DNA of 64,000 nucleotides from Bacillota bacterium (GCA_026627065.1 JAPNUO010000003.1:186001-250000), one strand, 5' to 3'; positions 18,769 to 29,179 are shown, counted from the stretch's first letter. The notes: generated by a model not told the origin, from the letters alone. A program made the numbers and translations.

Positions 18769-19684
18769 TGCGCTGATAGAGTCCCACGATTCGCAGGAGG
18801 CGGCTAGAGAACAACAGTCGTCCCGGCCTACCTCGGTGGCTCGGACCTACTTTCGCATTTTATGGTCGAATCGGAAGTCCCGCGCAGGGCTTATTATGTT
18901 TGGAGCGTTTATCTTTCTCTGCATTTTTGGTCGAGCCTTGGCTCCTTATTCTCCGACTTATAGTGGATTTGCGACCATGGCAGGACCTTCGTGGCAACAT
19001 TGGCTGGGCACCAATCAGGACGGTCAGGACGTGTTAAGCCAGTTGCTGGCAGGTACCCGGGTTTCAGTGCTCGTATCCCTATCTACGGGGTTTATTGCGA
19101 CGTTTATCGCCGTGTTGATAGGGCTGCTTGCGGGATATTCCAGCGGATTCACCGACGACGCCTTGTCCTTTTTAACTAACGTATTTTTGGTGTTGCCTGC
19201 CCTTCCGTTGTTAATCGTGTTAGCCTCCTATGCACCGGGAAAGGGAAGTGTGCTGATTGTGCTCATTGTCGGGTTGACCGGTTGGCCATGGGGAGCGCGT
19301 GTTCTTAGAGCGCAGGTGCAGTCTCTTCGCACACGAGATTATGTGGTAGCGGCGAAGTTGGCGGGCGACTCGACACTTCGGATCTTGTTCCGGGAAATCT
19401 TCCCGAACATGCTGTCTCTGGTCATGGCGGGGTTTTTAGGAGCAGCGCAGTACGGATTAATTACCTCGGTAGGCCTTGAGTTCCTGGGGTTGGGTAATCC
19501 GAACCAGATTTCCTGGGGTTCCATGCTGTACTGGGCCCAGAACGCGTCTGCGCTTCTTCAAGGGCAGTGGGCATGGATTCTTGCTCCCGGTCTTTTTATC
19601 GCATTGTTCGGGATGTCTATGGTTCTGATTAATTTTGGATTCGACCAGATCTCGAATCCCCGGTTAGGGGGCACGGAAGAGTGA
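18761..19684 (+). CDS. ABC transporter permease, DppC type (second operon)
   Basis: A 307-residue permease. A cytoplasmic N-terminus of about 45 residues precedes the first membrane segment; the LGTNQDGQDVLSQLLAGTR motif is the DppC hallmark and the docking loop reads VAAKLAGDSTLRILFREIFPN. GTG 18761 follows GAGAGGAGGGG and lies inside the end of the upstream permease gene, indicating translational coupling. The stop shares GTGA with the next start. Confidence 0.91.
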   Translation: MHNALIESHDSQEAAREQQSSRPTSVARTYFRILWSNRKSRAGLIMFGAFIFLCIFGRALAPYSPTYSGFATMAGPSWQHWLGTNQDGQDVLSQLLAGTRVSVLVSLSTGFIATFIAVLIGLLAGYSSGFTDDALSFLTNVFLVLPALPLLIVLASYAPGKGSVLIVLIVGLTGWPWGARVLRAQVQSLRTRDYVVAAKLAGDSTLRILFREIFPNMLSLVMAGFLGAAQYGLITSVGLEFLGLGNPNQISWGSMLYWAQNASALLQGQWAWILAPGLFIALFGMSMVLINFGFDQISNPRLGGTEE

Positions 19685-20667
19685 GCCTGTTATCGGTTGA
19701 AGGCCTGAAAGTGACCTATGGTTTGAGGAATCCCGTATATGCCGTGCGTGGGGTGTCCTTTGAGATTTTTGAAGAAGAATTTGTCGGCCTCGTTGGAGAG
19801 TCGGGCTGCGGGAAGTCGACATTGGGGTTTGCCATTGCGCGTCTTGAACGGCCCCCAGCACGCATTGCGGGAGGACGCGTCGTTTTAGACGGTCGTGATT
19901 GGACCGCAATGAGTGAACGGGAGTTGCGCCCTCATCGGTGGAAAGATGTCTCAGTGGTGCTTCAGAGCGGCATGAACGCTTTAAATCCCGTGATGACGAT
20001 TGAAGCGCAATTTCGGGACGTGATGGTTCAGCATACCGATTGGTCCGAACCCGCTATTCGGCAGCGCGCTCTTGAGGTACTGGACATGGTTCATATCGAT
20101 CGAGACATTTTGTTTCGTTATCCGCACGAGCTATCGGGCGGAATGAAGCAGCGGGTAGTGATCGCTATGGCGTTTTTGCTGCACCCCAAGCTGATCATTT
20201 TGGACGAACCCACCACCGCCCTTGACATGGTTGTTCAGCGTGAGATCATGGATAACTTGATGGAATTGCGAGGGCGTGAGAAGTTTTCGCTGTTGTTTAT
20301 TAGTCATGATCTGGGCCTAGTGTTGGAAATTTCCGACCGTGTGCTTATTATGTACGCGGGGCAGATCGTGGAGGAAAATCGCGCAGAGAATTTGTTGGAG
20401 TACGGCTTGCATCCCTATACTCAGGCCTTGATGCGCTCGTTGCCAGTCCCGGGCTCTGATGCTCGGGAGTTTCACGGCCTCAGAGGGTCACCGCCGAATT
20501 TGCGGCAGATGCCGAAGGGATGCGCCTTTGCTCCGCGATGCGATCTGGTGACCGCTGAATGTCACGAAGTGGAGCCGGATTTAGAAGATATCAACGGAGC
20601 TAAGGTGCGTTGCCACGTAGTAGGAAAGGAGGTGCGCGTGCGTGGGTCGGAGCCTTCTATCGGTTGA
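19681..20667 (+). CDS. ABC transporter ATP-binding protein, DppD type (second operon)
   Basis: A 328-residue ATPase with Walker A GESGCGKST, signature SGGMKQR, Walker B LIILDEPTTALD and FISHD. The Q-loop region is VVLQSGMNALNP, with Ser-Gly where most relatives have Asp-Pro. The C-terminal motif is CAFAPRCDLVTAEC. GTG 19681 overlaps the previous stop (GTGA), and its end overlaps the next gene by 26 bases. Confidence 0.92.
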   Translation: MSLLSVEGLKVTYGLRNPVYAVRGVSFEIFEEEFVGLVGESGCGKSTLGFAIARLERPPARIAGGRVVLDGRDWTAMSERELRPHRWKDVSVVLQSGMNALNPVMTIEAQFRDVMVQHTDWSEPAIRQRALEVLDMVHIDRDILFRYPHELSGGMKQRVVIAMAFLLHPKLIILDEPTTALDMVVQREIMDNLMELRGREKFSLLFISHDLGLVLEISDRVLIMYAGQIVEENRAENLLEYGLHPYTQALMRSLPVPGSDAREFHGLRGSPPNLRQMPKGCAFAPRCDLVTAECHEVEPDLEDINGAKVRCHVVGKEVRVRGSEPSIG

Positions 20668-21649
20668 AAACCTTACCAAACGCTACCCGTCGCGATCGTC
20701 TTCCGAGGGCGAAGTTGTGGCAGTGGATCGGGTGTCGTTCGAGCTGCATCGAGGCGAAGTGGTTGCGCTGATTGGGGAAAGTGGAAGCGGGAAAAGTACC
20801 ATCGCAAAAATTTTAACGGGCGTCGAACAGCTCACGAGCGGTCGCGTCCTCTGGGAAGACGGCGCGGTAGCGTCTAAGGCTCCGCGGCTCCTTCGGCAAC
20901 GCATTCAGATGGTGTTTCAAGACCCGTTTTCGTCGCTGAACCCTGTCAACACGGTAGGATACACGTTAATGCGGCCAGTCATGAACTACCAACGATGCAA
21001 TGGTGCTGAAGCGGAGCGCCGCGTAAAGGAGTTATTAGACCAGGTACAGTTGTCTCCGGCGTCTCTATACTTTAACAAGCGGCCGTTCGAATTGTCGGGG
21101 GGGCAGCGACAGCGGGTGGTGATTGCCAGAGCTTTGGCTGCAAAACCCCAAGTCATTGTTGCTGACGAGCCGGTATCAATGCTTGACGTCTCGGTGAGAG
21201 CAGAAATTTTACGCCTTTTGCGCTCGGTTATGGGCCAACAAGGCGTGCAGGCGATGTTATACATCACCCACGATCTGGCCACCGCGGAAATCCTAGCGGA
21301 CCGCGTGTTGGTGCTGTACAAAGGCCGAATCGTAGAGCATGGAACCGCCAAAAGCATTCTCCGTCGTCCCATGCATCCTTATACGCGACTGCTACTTGAG
21401 TCAATTCCCAATCCTCGAGCGCGGCGGGGGAATCGTGTGCCGGTCAGCTTGAGGGGGGAAAACCGAGAAGGCGAGCTCAGACTCACAGGTTGTCTTTTTG
21501 CACCGCGGTGTCCTCTGGCTCACGATCGTTGCTGGAGAGAAGTACCGCCATTAGAAGCGCGGAGTGATGAAGGTTACGTTGCGTGTTTTAACGCCTCTCA
21601 GTCGCTCGTTCAGACTGGCGCGGTGACGGCGAGAGATTCGGGCGCCTGA
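20642..21649 (+). CDS. ABC transporter ATP-binding protein, DppF type (second operon)
   Basis: A 335-residue ATPase with GESGSGKST, MVFQDPFSSLNPVNT, SGGQRQR, VIVADEPVSMLD and ITHD, and the CLFAPRCPLAHDRC C-terminal motif. GTG 20642 follows AAGGAGGTG by seven bases inside the upstream gene. It completes the second five-gene transporter. No terminator is visible in the 91 bases before the GH3 gene, so read-through is possible. Confidence 0.92.
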   Translation: MGRSLLSVENLTKRYPSRSSSEGEVVAVDRVSFELHRGEVVALIGESGSGKSTIAKILTGVEQLTSGRVLWEDGAVASKAPRLLRQRIQMVFQDPFSSLNPVNTVGYTLMRPVMNYQRCNGAEAERRVKELLDQVQLSPASLYFNKRPFELSGGQRQRVVIARALAAKPQVIVADEPVSMLDVSVRAEILRLLRSVMGQQGVQAMLYITHDLATAEILADRVLVLYKGRIVEHGTAKSILRRPMHPYTRLLLESIPNPRARRGNRVPVSLRGENREGELRLTGCLFAPRCPLAHDRCWREVPPLEARSDEGYVACFNASQSLVQTGAVTARDSGA

Positions 21650-21740
21650 CAAACGTCATAGGGCGGAATGGCGATAAATCGAGGGCTAGGAGTTTCCGTT
21701 AGGCTTTGCGTAACAGATACCGGTAGAGGAGTTAAATGAC

Positions 21741-24086
21741 ATGGTTGATATGCAGCATTCCTATTGGAACCCCGCATTGCCGGTGGCAGAGCGCGTGCAG
21801 GATCTTCTGTCCCGGATGACTTTGGAAGAGAAGGTTGCCCAGTTGTCGTCGATCTGGGTTTATGAAGTGATGGACGACATGCGGTTTTCTGCTGCCAAGG
21901 CGAAGGCCACCCTCAAAGAGGGCATTGGGCAGATCACGCGCGTTGGCGGTGCAAGCAATGTCAGTCCAGAGGAGAGCGCCGTGTTAGCCAACGCTATTCA
22001 ACGATTTCTCCGGGAAGAGACCCGGCTAGGCATCCCGGCGATGGTGCACGAGGAAGCGTGTAGCGGCTACATGGCCCGCGGAGCGACAATCTTTCCGCAG
22101 GCCATTGGCGTGGCGAGTACGTGGGATCCCGCGTTGGTCGAGGCGATGGCCCAGGTGATTGCGCGACAAATGCGGTCGGTGGGAGCACACCAGGCTCTAG
22201 CGCCGTTGTTGGACGTGGCCCACGATGCCCGATGGGGTCGGGTGGAAGAAACGTTTGGCGAGGATCCGTATCTTGTGGCGCAAATGGGTATGCATTTCGT
22301 GCGCGGATTGCAGGACAGCCCTTCGCGAGTGTTGGCGACCGGAAAGCACTTTGTGGGGTACGGGGCGTCCGAAGGCGGGATGAACTGGGCGCCGGCCCAT
22401 CTTGGCCCGCGGGAATTACGGGACCTCTACTTATGGCCTTTTGAAGCGGCCGTTAAATCTGCGCATCTCGCTTCCATCATGCCGGCCTACCACGAGTTGG
22501 ACGGAACGCCGTGCCATGCCTCGCGTCAATTGCTCACGGCGCTCCTTCGCGACGAGTGGGGGTTTGACGGCCTCGTGGTGTCGGACTACTTTGCCGTGGC
22601 GATGCTGCAGGAATATCATCATGTGGCGGAGAATCGCAGGGAGGCCGCTACCCTGGCGGTCAACGCGGGCGTGGATATTGAGTTGCCCTCGCGGGATGCG
22701 TACGGTCAGCCCTTGCTGGACGCGGTAAAGGAAGGACGGGTCGCGGAAGACGCCATTAACCGCGCCGTGGCCCGCGTGCTGCGCATTAAATTCGAGCTGG
22801 GATTGTTCGAGAACCCCTACGTGTCGGTGGATGACGTCCCAGCACAGTTTGACCGTGCCGACGATCGGGCGTTGTCGCTGCGACTGGCTCAAGAGTCGTT
22901 CGTGCTGCTGAAAAACCGCAATGACTTGTTGCCGCTTGCGCGCAATTTGCGTCGCCTGGCCATTGTCGGCCCCAATGCGGTGTCCGCGCGCAACCTTTTC
23001 GGAGACTATTCTTTTATGTGTCACATCGAATCACTGCTGGAGATGCGCGATCAAGGCAACGTGTTTGAGACCCCCCTGCCCGAAGGGATGAAGGCCGGGG
23101 AAGTGTTTCAAAACGTGGACACGGTGGCCCAGGCGTTCAAGGACGCGCTTCCCCACACCGAGTGTGTTGTGGTGGAGGGGGTGGGGATCCGCACGGGGCA
23201 GGTGGACGATGCGGAATTTCGGCGCGCCGTGGCGGCAGCCCGGGAAGCCGACGTGGCACTGGTGGTGGTGGGCGACAAATCCGGCTTGACCTTGGACGCG
23301 ACCAGCGGAGAGTCGCGGGACCGGTCCAGTTTGAAACTTCCCGGTGCGCAAGAAGCGCTGGTGCAAGCGGTGGCGGCCACGGGAACGCCGGTGGTGCTCG
23401 TGCTGGTGGCGGGGCGCCCGGTGGACTTGACGGCCCTAGAACCGGTGGTGGATGCCATTCTTGTAGCCTGGCTGCCGGGCACCGAGGGGGCTAAGGCACT
23501 AACCCAGGTGATGCTTGGCGACGTTAGCCCTAGCGGCAAACTACCCATGGCATTTCCTCGCTCGGTGGGACAAGTGCCCGTATTTTACAACCACAAACCC
23601 TCGGGCGGCCGGTCGCACTGGCACGGGGACTACGTGGATGAACCCGCGACCCCGCTTTATGCCTTTGGGTATGGATTAAGTTATACCCGCTTCGAATATC
23701 GGGATCTCGAGGTCTCTTGGGATGATGCCCACGACGAGGTGGTGGTGCGCTTTTTCGTGAAGAACGCGGGGCCCCGGGCCGGGGATGAAATCGCCCAGGT
23801 ATACGTACACGATGCGGTTGCCAGCGTGACGCGCCCGGTGAAAGAGTTGAAGGCATTTGCGCGAGTATCCCTGGAACCTGGGGCCGAGCGGGCGGTGACC
23901 GCCCGCATCCCCATCGCCGCCCTAGCATTTTACGATCTCGAGCGCCAGTGGGTCGCCGAAGCGGGCCGTTGGGAGATTTTGGTGGGACGCTCCTCCGACG
24001 ACATTTGTCTCACCGCAGAGTGGGTGCTGCCAGAGACTCGGAGGTTTTCGGAACCGGCATTCTCTTCGCCAGTGGTGGTGAGCTAG
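21741..24086 (+). CDS. cytoplasmic GH3 beta-glycosidase
   Basis: A 781-residue GH3 enzyme: N-terminal TIM barrel (about 20-350), alpha/beta sandwich (370-620) and fibronectin-III-like C-terminal domain (660-760). The nucleophile is Asp282 in GLVVSDYFAV, and the conserved KHF of substrate binding is at 202-204. No signal peptide is present. Beta-glucosidase or beta-xylosidase is expected; the operon context (xylA, xylB and alpha-xylosidase downstream) makes release of xylose or glucose from oligosaccharides likely. AGAGGAG lies nine bases before ATG 21741. Base composition becomes more GC-rich from here on than in the ABC operon upstream. Confidence 0.93.
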   Translation: MVDMQHSYWNPALPVAERVQDLLSRMTLEEKVAQLSSIWVYEVMDDMRFSAAKAKATLKEGIGQITRVGGASNVSPEESAVLANAIQRFLREETRLGIPAMVHEEACSGYMARGATIFPQAIGVASTWDPALVEAMAQVIARQMRSVGAHQALAPLLDVAHDARWGRVEETFGEDPYLVAQMGMHFVRGLQDSPSRVLATGKHFVGYGASEGGMNWAPAHLGPRELRDLYLWPFEAAVKSAHLASIMPAYHELDGTPCHASRQLLTALLRDEWGFDGLVVSDYFAVAMLQEYHHVAENRREAATLAVNAGVDIELPSRDAYGQPLLDAVKEGRVAEDAINRAVARVLRIKFELGLFENPYVSVDDVPAQFDRADDRALSLRLAQESFVLLKNRNDLLPLARNLRRLAIVGPNAVSARNLFGDYSFMCHIESLLEMRDQGNVFETPLPEGMKAGEVFQNVDTVAQAFKDALPHTECVVVEGVGIRTGQVDDAEFRRAVAAAREADVALVVVGDKSGLTLDATSGESRDRSSLKLPGAQEALVQAVAATGTPVVLVLVAGRPVDLTALEPVVDAILVAWLPGTEGAKALTQVMLGDVSPSGKLPMAFPRSVGQVPVFYNHKPSGGRSHWHGDYVDEPATPLYAFGYGLSYTRFEYRDLEVSWDDAHDEVVVRFFVKNAGPRAGDEIAQVYVHDAVASVTRPVKELKAFARVSLEPGAERAVTARIPIAALAFYDLERQWVAEAGRWEILVGRSSDDICLTAEWVLPETRRFSEPAFSSPVVVS

Positions 24087-24211
24087 CGGCAACCGTGCGC
24101 GAGAGGGGGTGAGTCGCTGCCATCCGTAAGACGAGGAAGGCCGGAACAAGACGGAACGCCTGGAGAAAGTCAGAATCTTAAAGGATAGAGCGAAAGAAGG
24201 AGCGAGGATCG

Positions 24212-25348
24212 ATGACAACCAGCACAGAACTTAAGCCTCAACCCAGCGACCGATTTACGTTTGGGTTATGGACGGTGGGCAATCGCGGGCGCGACCCGTT
24301 TGGCGACGCCGTGCGGCCGCCGCTCAATCCGGTGACGACGGTGCAGCGGTTGAGCCAATTGGGCGCGTACGGGGTGACCTTGCACGATAACGACTTGGTG
24401 CCCATTGATGCCACGCCAGGCGAGCGCGACCGCATTGTGCGGGAGTTTCGTCAAGCGCTGGCAGATTGGAATCTCAAGGTGCCGATGGTGACGGTCAATC
24501 TCTTTTACGACCCGGTATTCAAGGACGGCGCGTTGTCGAGTTCGGTGCGGAGCGTGCGCGCTTATGCGGTCGAGAAGACACAGCGCGCGATGGACCTGGG
24601 CGTGGAGTTGGGGGCCGAGATTTTTGTGCTGTGGGGGGGCCGCGAAGGGGCCGAGATGGATGCCGCGCGGGATGCGCGGGAAGGGCTCCGCTATTACCGC
24701 GAGAGTCTCAACACCCTGTGCGAGTACATTGTCCGCCAAGGCTACTCTCTCAAGATTGCGCTCGAACCCAAGCCCAATGAGCCGCGCAGCGACATTTACC
24801 TGCCGACCGTCGGGTCGATGCTGGCGTTTATCCAAACCTTGGATCGTCCGGACCTGGTGGGTGTCAATCCCGAAGTAGCGCACGCCAAGATGGCCGGACT
24901 GAATCCGGTGCACGAGGTGGCGCAGGCGATTGACGCGGGCAAGCTTTTTCACATCGATTTGAATGACCAGCGCATTGGTCGCTTTGACCAAGACCTTCGC
25001 TTTGGGTCGGACGATCTTAAAGGCACCTTTTATTTGGTCAAACTCCTAGAGGACAGCGGCTATCAAGGCCCGCTTCACTTTGACGCGCACGCGTACCGGA
25101 CCGAAGATCCGGAGGGGGTCTGGGACTTTGCCGCCGGCTGCATGCGCACCTATTTGATCTTTCGGGAGAAGGTCCGGCGCTTTTACCAGGATGCGGAGAT
25201 TCAGGCAGCGTTGCAGGAATGGCAAGCCCTTTGTGCCGAGGAGCGCCCCATTCGGACCGCGGAGGACAGGCAATACTGGGGCGCGGTGGGTTACCGGTAC
25301 GAACGGCTAGACCAGCTGGTCAACGAACTGATTCTCGGCCTGCGCTAG
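24212..25348 (+). CDS. xylA: xylose isomerase (class I, actinobacterial type)
   Basis: A 378-residue TIM-barrel isomerase converting D-xylose to D-xylulose with two divalent metals. His58 and Asp61 in VTLHDND form the ring-opening pair, [11 protein letters not shown] carries the metal Glu and Lys, and [19 protein letters not shown] supplies further metal ligands. The length and sequence style match the short Streptomyces/Thermus class rather than the approximately 440-residue Bacillus class. Ribosome site AAGGAG precedes ATG 24212. It is followed after 11 bases by the xylulokinase gene. Confidence 0.95.
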   Translation: MTTSTELKPQPSDRFTFGLWTVGNRGRDPFGDAVRPPLNPVTTVQRLSQLGAYGVTLHDNDLVPIDATPGERDRIVREFRQALADWNLKVPMVTVNLFYDPVFKDGALSSSVRSVRAYAVEKTQRAMDLGVELGAEIFVLWGGREGAEMDAARDAREGLRYYRESLNTLCEYIVRQGYSLKIALEPKPNEPRSDIYLPTVGSMLAFIQTLDRPDLVGVNPEVAHAKMAGLNPVHEVAQAIDAGKLFHIDLNDQRIGRFDQDLRFGSDDLKGTFYLVKLLEDSGYQGPLHFDAHAYRTEDPEGVWDFAAGCMRTYLIFREKVRRFYQDAEIQAALQEWQALCAEERPIRTAEDRQYWGAVGYRYERLDQLVNELILGLR

Positions 25349-25359
25349 GAGGGACGAGG

Positions 25360-26817
25360 GTGGAGTCAGCCTATGTCGGGTGGGACGTCGGCACGCAAGC
25401 CTTGAAAGCCGTGGTGGTGGACCGCACCGGGCGGTTATGGTGGGAGGCGAGCGCACCCTATGCCACGCAAAGTCCCCAGCCCACCTGGTTTGAACAAGCG
25501 CCTGAGGATTGGCTGTCAGCGTACACTCAGCTGATCGAAGCGCTGACGGCAGCGAACCTCCCAGTGCGGATTGCCGGTATGGGTTTTACCGGCCAGATGC
25601 ACACCACGGTGGTGACGGATGCGGCCGGTACCCCGCTGCGGCCCGCGATCCTTTGGTCGGATTTGCGGGCGAGCGGGTATGGGCCGCGGCTGACTGCGGC
25701 CCTGGGGGCCGCGGCGTTGGCGTCCGTGGGCGGTAACGCGCCACTGGCCAACTTTTCGGCGTTGCGGTTATTGTGGCTGCGGGACCACGAACCCGACGTC
25801 TATCGCCGAATTCGTCGGGTGGCAGTGGCCAAAGATTGGTTGCGGAATCAGGTGAGCGACACGTGGATGACGGAGGTGACCGATGCTTCCGGCACGTTGC
25901 TCTTTGACGTGGCGCGTCGCCAATGGGCCGAGGCGTGGGCGCACGATCTCGGGCTCGAGACCCGGGAGTGGTTTGGACCGGCGGTGGAATCGGCGACGGT
26001 CGTGGGGACGCTGACGCGCGGGCCCGAGGGGCTCCGGGGCGTGCCCGTCGTGGCCGGGGCCGGCGATCAGGAGGCCAGTGCCGTGGGCACCGCGGTGGTG
26101 ACGCCGGGAACGTTGGGCATTTCACTCGGCACCTCCGGCGTCGTCTTTGTTCCCACGGCGGGTTTTCAACCGCCCCAGCATGCGGCGGTGCACGCATTTT
26201 GCCACGCCGTTCGAGGATTGTGGCACTGGATGGCGGTCACGCAGGCGGCCGCACTGTCTTGGCGGTGGTTTCGCGATGCCTTCTTTCCTGCCGAGCCGTA
26301 CGAGGCATTGGAGGCGCGGGTCGGACCGGTGGCGAGCGAGGGCCTCTGGTTTTTCCCGTACTTGCAAGGGGAACGGGCACCGTTGATGAATGCCCGCATC
26401 CCCGGGATCCTTCTCGGACTCCGGCCCCAGCACACCGTGAATCACATTGGCAAGGCGGTGCTCGAGGGCGTGACGTTCAGCCTGTATCATGCCTGGACGA
26501 CAATGCGCGGGGAAGCGGCGGCGCCACGCCAGGCGGTGCTGACCGGGGGAGGATCCCGGAGTGCCCTTTGGGCACAGATGGTGGCCGATGTGTTTGCCTG
26601 CCCGGTGCAGGTGGTCTCCGATGCCGGGGCGGCGGCCGGGGCGGCGTGGCTGGCGTGTCAGGCCATCGAGGGTCATGAAGTGCCCATGCCCGTGCAGGTT
26701 CTCCGCACCCATGAGCCGGGTCCTACCTCGGCGAGGTATCGCGAGGCCGCGATGGAATACATCCACTGGGCCGAGCAGCTCAACGCGTTGTGGCAAGACT
26801 CCGAGAATCCCGGGTAG
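25360..26817 (+). CDS. xylB: xylulokinase
   Basis: A 485-residue FGGY-family kinase phosphorylating D-xylulose to D-xylulose-5-phosphate. The N-terminal phosphate loop is VGWDVGTQALK, the substrate motif is GFTGQMHTTV with LWSDLRA, the catalytic Asp lies in GAGDQEASAVG, and the adenosine motif is LTGGGSRSALWAQMVADVF. GTG 25360 follows AGGAGG by six bases and lies right behind xylA. A longer reading into xylA exists in frame but would cover the ribosome site. Confidence 0.94.
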   Translation: MESAYVGWDVGTQALKAVVVDRTGRLWWEASAPYATQSPQPTWFEQAPEDWLSAYTQLIEALTAANLPVRIAGMGFTGQMHTTVVTDAAGTPLRPAILWSDLRASGYGPRLTAALGAAALASVGGNAPLANFSALRLLWLRDHEPDVYRRIRRVAVAKDWLRNQVSDTWMTEVTDASGTLLFDVARRQWAEAWAHDLGLETREWFGPAVESATVVGTLTRGPEGLRGVPVVAGAGDQEASAVGTAVVTPGTLGISLGTSGVVFVPTAGFQPPQHAAVHAFCHAVRGLWHWMAVTQAAALSWRWFRDAFFPAEPYEALEARVGPVASEGLWFFPYLQGERAPLMNARIPGILLGLRPQHTVNHIGKAVLEGVTFSLYHAWTTMRGEAAAPRQAVLTGGGSRSALWAQMVADVFACPVQVVSDAGAAAGAAWLACQAIEGHEVPMPVQVLRTHEPGPTSARYREAAMEYIHWAEQLNALWQDSENPG

Positions 26818-26860
26818 GGCGCGGACCCGGAGAAAACGGGCGAGGCAAGGGGGAAGCGGG

Positions 26861-29179
26861 ATGAAGTTTACACGAGGCTATTGGCTGACGCGTCCCGGGG
26901 TGCATATTTACGCGGCGCGCCAGGTCTACCGGGTCGAGCGGGGGCCGGGCCGGGTGACCCTGATGGTTCCCTGCCGGCCGATTCGCCATCTGGGCGATAC
27001 CTTAGGCGGGCCGGTGCTGGCGGTGGAGATGGACAGCCCTGCTCTCGGGGTGGTGCGGGTGCGCATTCGCCATTTTAAAGGGGACCGGGCGCGTTGGCCG
27101 TGGTTTTCTCTGGGCGAATCGCCCAGCGAGGCGGAGATTCGGGAAGACGACCACACGCTGGAATTTCAGAGCGACCAGTTGATCGTGGCCATTCAGAAAG
27201 AGCCGTGGCGGATGGAGTTTCGCCACGGCGCCCAATTGTTGGGGAGCGATACGCCCACAGGCGTAGCTTACGCGTCCGTGCACGAGGCACCCTTTATGCG
27301 GGTTCAGCTATCGCTCGGGGTGGGCGAGCGCATTTATGGCTTGGGCGAGCGCTTTACGCCTCTGGTGCGCAATGGCCAAAGCGTGGACATTTGGAACGAG
27401 GATGGCGGCGCCAATACCGATCAGGCTTATAAAAATATCCCGTTTTTCATAAGCAGTCGGGGCTACGGGATCTTTGTCAACGATCCGGGTCGGGTCTCCT
27501 TTGAAATTGAATCGGAAATCGTGTCGGTGGTGCAGTTTAGCGTCCCGGGCGAGTCCATCGAATTTTTAATCATTGATGGTCCCACGCCCAAAGAGGTCTT
27601 GCAACGATATACGGCGCTGACCGGGCGCCCGGCGTTGCCTCCTGCCTGGTCCTTTGGCCTTTGGCTCTCGACCTCCTTTGCCACCGATTACAACGAACAG
27701 TTGATCGAGGAGTGGACCAGGAAGCTTCAGCTGTACGGAGTGCCCGTGCATGTCCTGCACTTTGACTGCTTTTGGATGAAGCCGTTTGAATGGTGCAGTT
27801 TCGAGTGGGACGAGGAGAAGTTTCCCCACCCGGAGGCCATGTTGAGCCGTTTGCAGCAATTGGGGTACCACGTCAGCGTCTGGATTAACCCCTATGTGTC
27901 CCAATTTGCTCCCGCGTTTGACGAGGGTGTGCGCCACCGCCACTTCATCGCCAAGGCGGATGGCAGCGTCTGGCAGACGGATCACTGGCAGCCCGGGATG
28001 GCGGTCGTCGACTTCACCAATCCGTCAGCGGTGGCCTGGTTTCAAGAGCAGTTAACCCGCCTTTGCCGCATGGGGGTCGCCGCGTTCAAGACTGACTTTG
28101 GCGAGCGCATTCCCAGCGACGACGTGCGCTATTACGACGACTCGGATCCGGAGCGCATGCATAACTACTATCCCTACTTGTATAACCGTGTGGTGTATGA
28201 AGTGGTAACGCGGGAGCGGGAGGGGGACGGCCTGGTCTTCGCCCGCTCGGCCACCGTGGGCTGCCAACAGTTTCCGGTGCACTGGGGCGGCGACAACTTC
28301 GCGTCCTATCAATCAATGCAATCGACGCTGCGCGGCGGGCTTTCCCTGGGCCTCGGCGGCTTTGGCTTTTGGAGCCACGATATCGGAGGATTTGAAGACA
28401 CGGCGACCGCAGACTTGTACAAGCGGTGGGTGGCGTTTGGCTTGCTCTCCAGTCACAGTCGCTTGCACGCAAGTCACGCGTATCGGTTGCCCTGGCTTTA
28501 CGACGAAGAAGCCGTGGAGGTGCTCAAGCACTTTGTCCACCTGAAGTGCCGTTTGATGCCATATCTCTACGCGAAGGCGGTGGAGGCCACCCAGACCGGG
28601 GTGCCGATGCTGAGGGCGATGATGCTGGAGTTTCCCGAAGACCCGAACGTGGGCCATTTGGAAACCCAGTATATGCTGGGCGACCGGCTGCTTGTGGCGC
28701 CCGTCTTTAACGCGGCGGGAGAGGTGACCTGTTATCTTCCTGCCGGCCGATGGACCCACTGGCAGACCCACGAACAGGTGGAGGGCGGCCGATGGGTCGA
28801 TGCCCGGTACGATTACTTTCATGTCGGATTGTACGTGCGGCCGCATAGTCTCATTCCCGAGGGGGCCGTGGAAGATCGCCCGGACTACGACTACGGCGAG
28901 GGGACGATGTTTCATCTCTTTGAACCGACGCCGGGAGTGCCGGTGCGGGCCGACCTCTTCGACTTGCGGGGAACGTGGAAAGGCAGCGTGGAGGCATTAT
29001 GGGACAATGGCCAGCTCACGGTTCAACAGCGCGGATCGGTGCGGGGCTGGCAGCTCCTGTGGCACCATGCGCCGAGGCACGTGGAAGCGCTTCATGGGAC
29101 GGTGACACGGACGTCCGAGGGGGTCCGGTGCACGCCGGGGGCCGATGGGACGACCATTTTGCTCAAGGCGTCGCTTTGA
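26861..29179 (+). CDS. yicI: GH31 alpha-xylosidase (YicI type)
   Basis: A 772-residue protein, the same length as E. coli YicI, removing alpha-1,6-linked xylose from xyloglucan oligosaccharides such as isoprimeverose. The YicI-specific FDCFWMKPFEWCSFEWD stretch is at 301-317. The nucleophile is Asp412 in FKTDFGERIP and the acid/base Asp478 in HWGGDNFASYQ. No signal peptide. It follows xylB by 43 bases at ATG 26861 with AGGGGGAAG upstream. Together with GH9 and GH3 it points to xyloglucan as one real substrate of the island. Confidence 0.94.
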   Translation: MKFTRGYWLTRPGVHIYAARQVYRVERGPGRVTLMVPCRPIRHLGDTLGGPVLAVEMDSPALGVVRVRIRHFKGDRARWPWFSLGESPSEAEIREDDHTLEFQSDQLIVAIQKEPWRMEFRHGAQLLGSDTPTGVAYASVHEAPFMRVQLSLGVGERIYGLGERFTPLVRNGQSVDIWNEDGGANTDQAYKNIPFFISSRGYGIFVNDPGRVSFEIESEIVSVVQFSVPGESIEFLIIDGPTPKEVLQRYTALTGRPALPPAWSFGLWLSTSFATDYNEQLIEEWTRKLQLYGVPVHVLHFDCFWMKPFEWCSFEWDEEKFPHPEAMLSRLQQLGYHVSVWINPYVSQFAPAFDEGVRHRHFIAKADGSVWQTDHWQPGMAVVDFTNPSAVAWFQEQLTRLCRMGVAAFKTDFGERIPSDDVRYYDDSDPERMHNYYPYLYNRVVYEVVTREREGDGLVFARSATVGCQQFPVHWGGDNFASYQSMQSTLRGGLSLGLGGFGFWSHDIGGFEDTATADLYKRWVAFGLLSSHSRLHASHAYRLPWLYDEEAVEVLKHFVHLKCRLMPYLYAKAVEATQTGVPMLRAMMLEFPEDPNVGHLETQYMLGDRLLVAPVFNAAGEVTCYLPAGRWTHWQTHEQVEGGRWVDARYDYFHVGLYVRPHSLIPEGAVEDRPDYDYGEGTMFHLFEPTPGVPVRADLFDLRGTWKGSVEALWDNGQLTVQQRGSVRGWQLLWHHAPRHVEALHGTVTRTSEGVRCTPGADGTTILLKASL

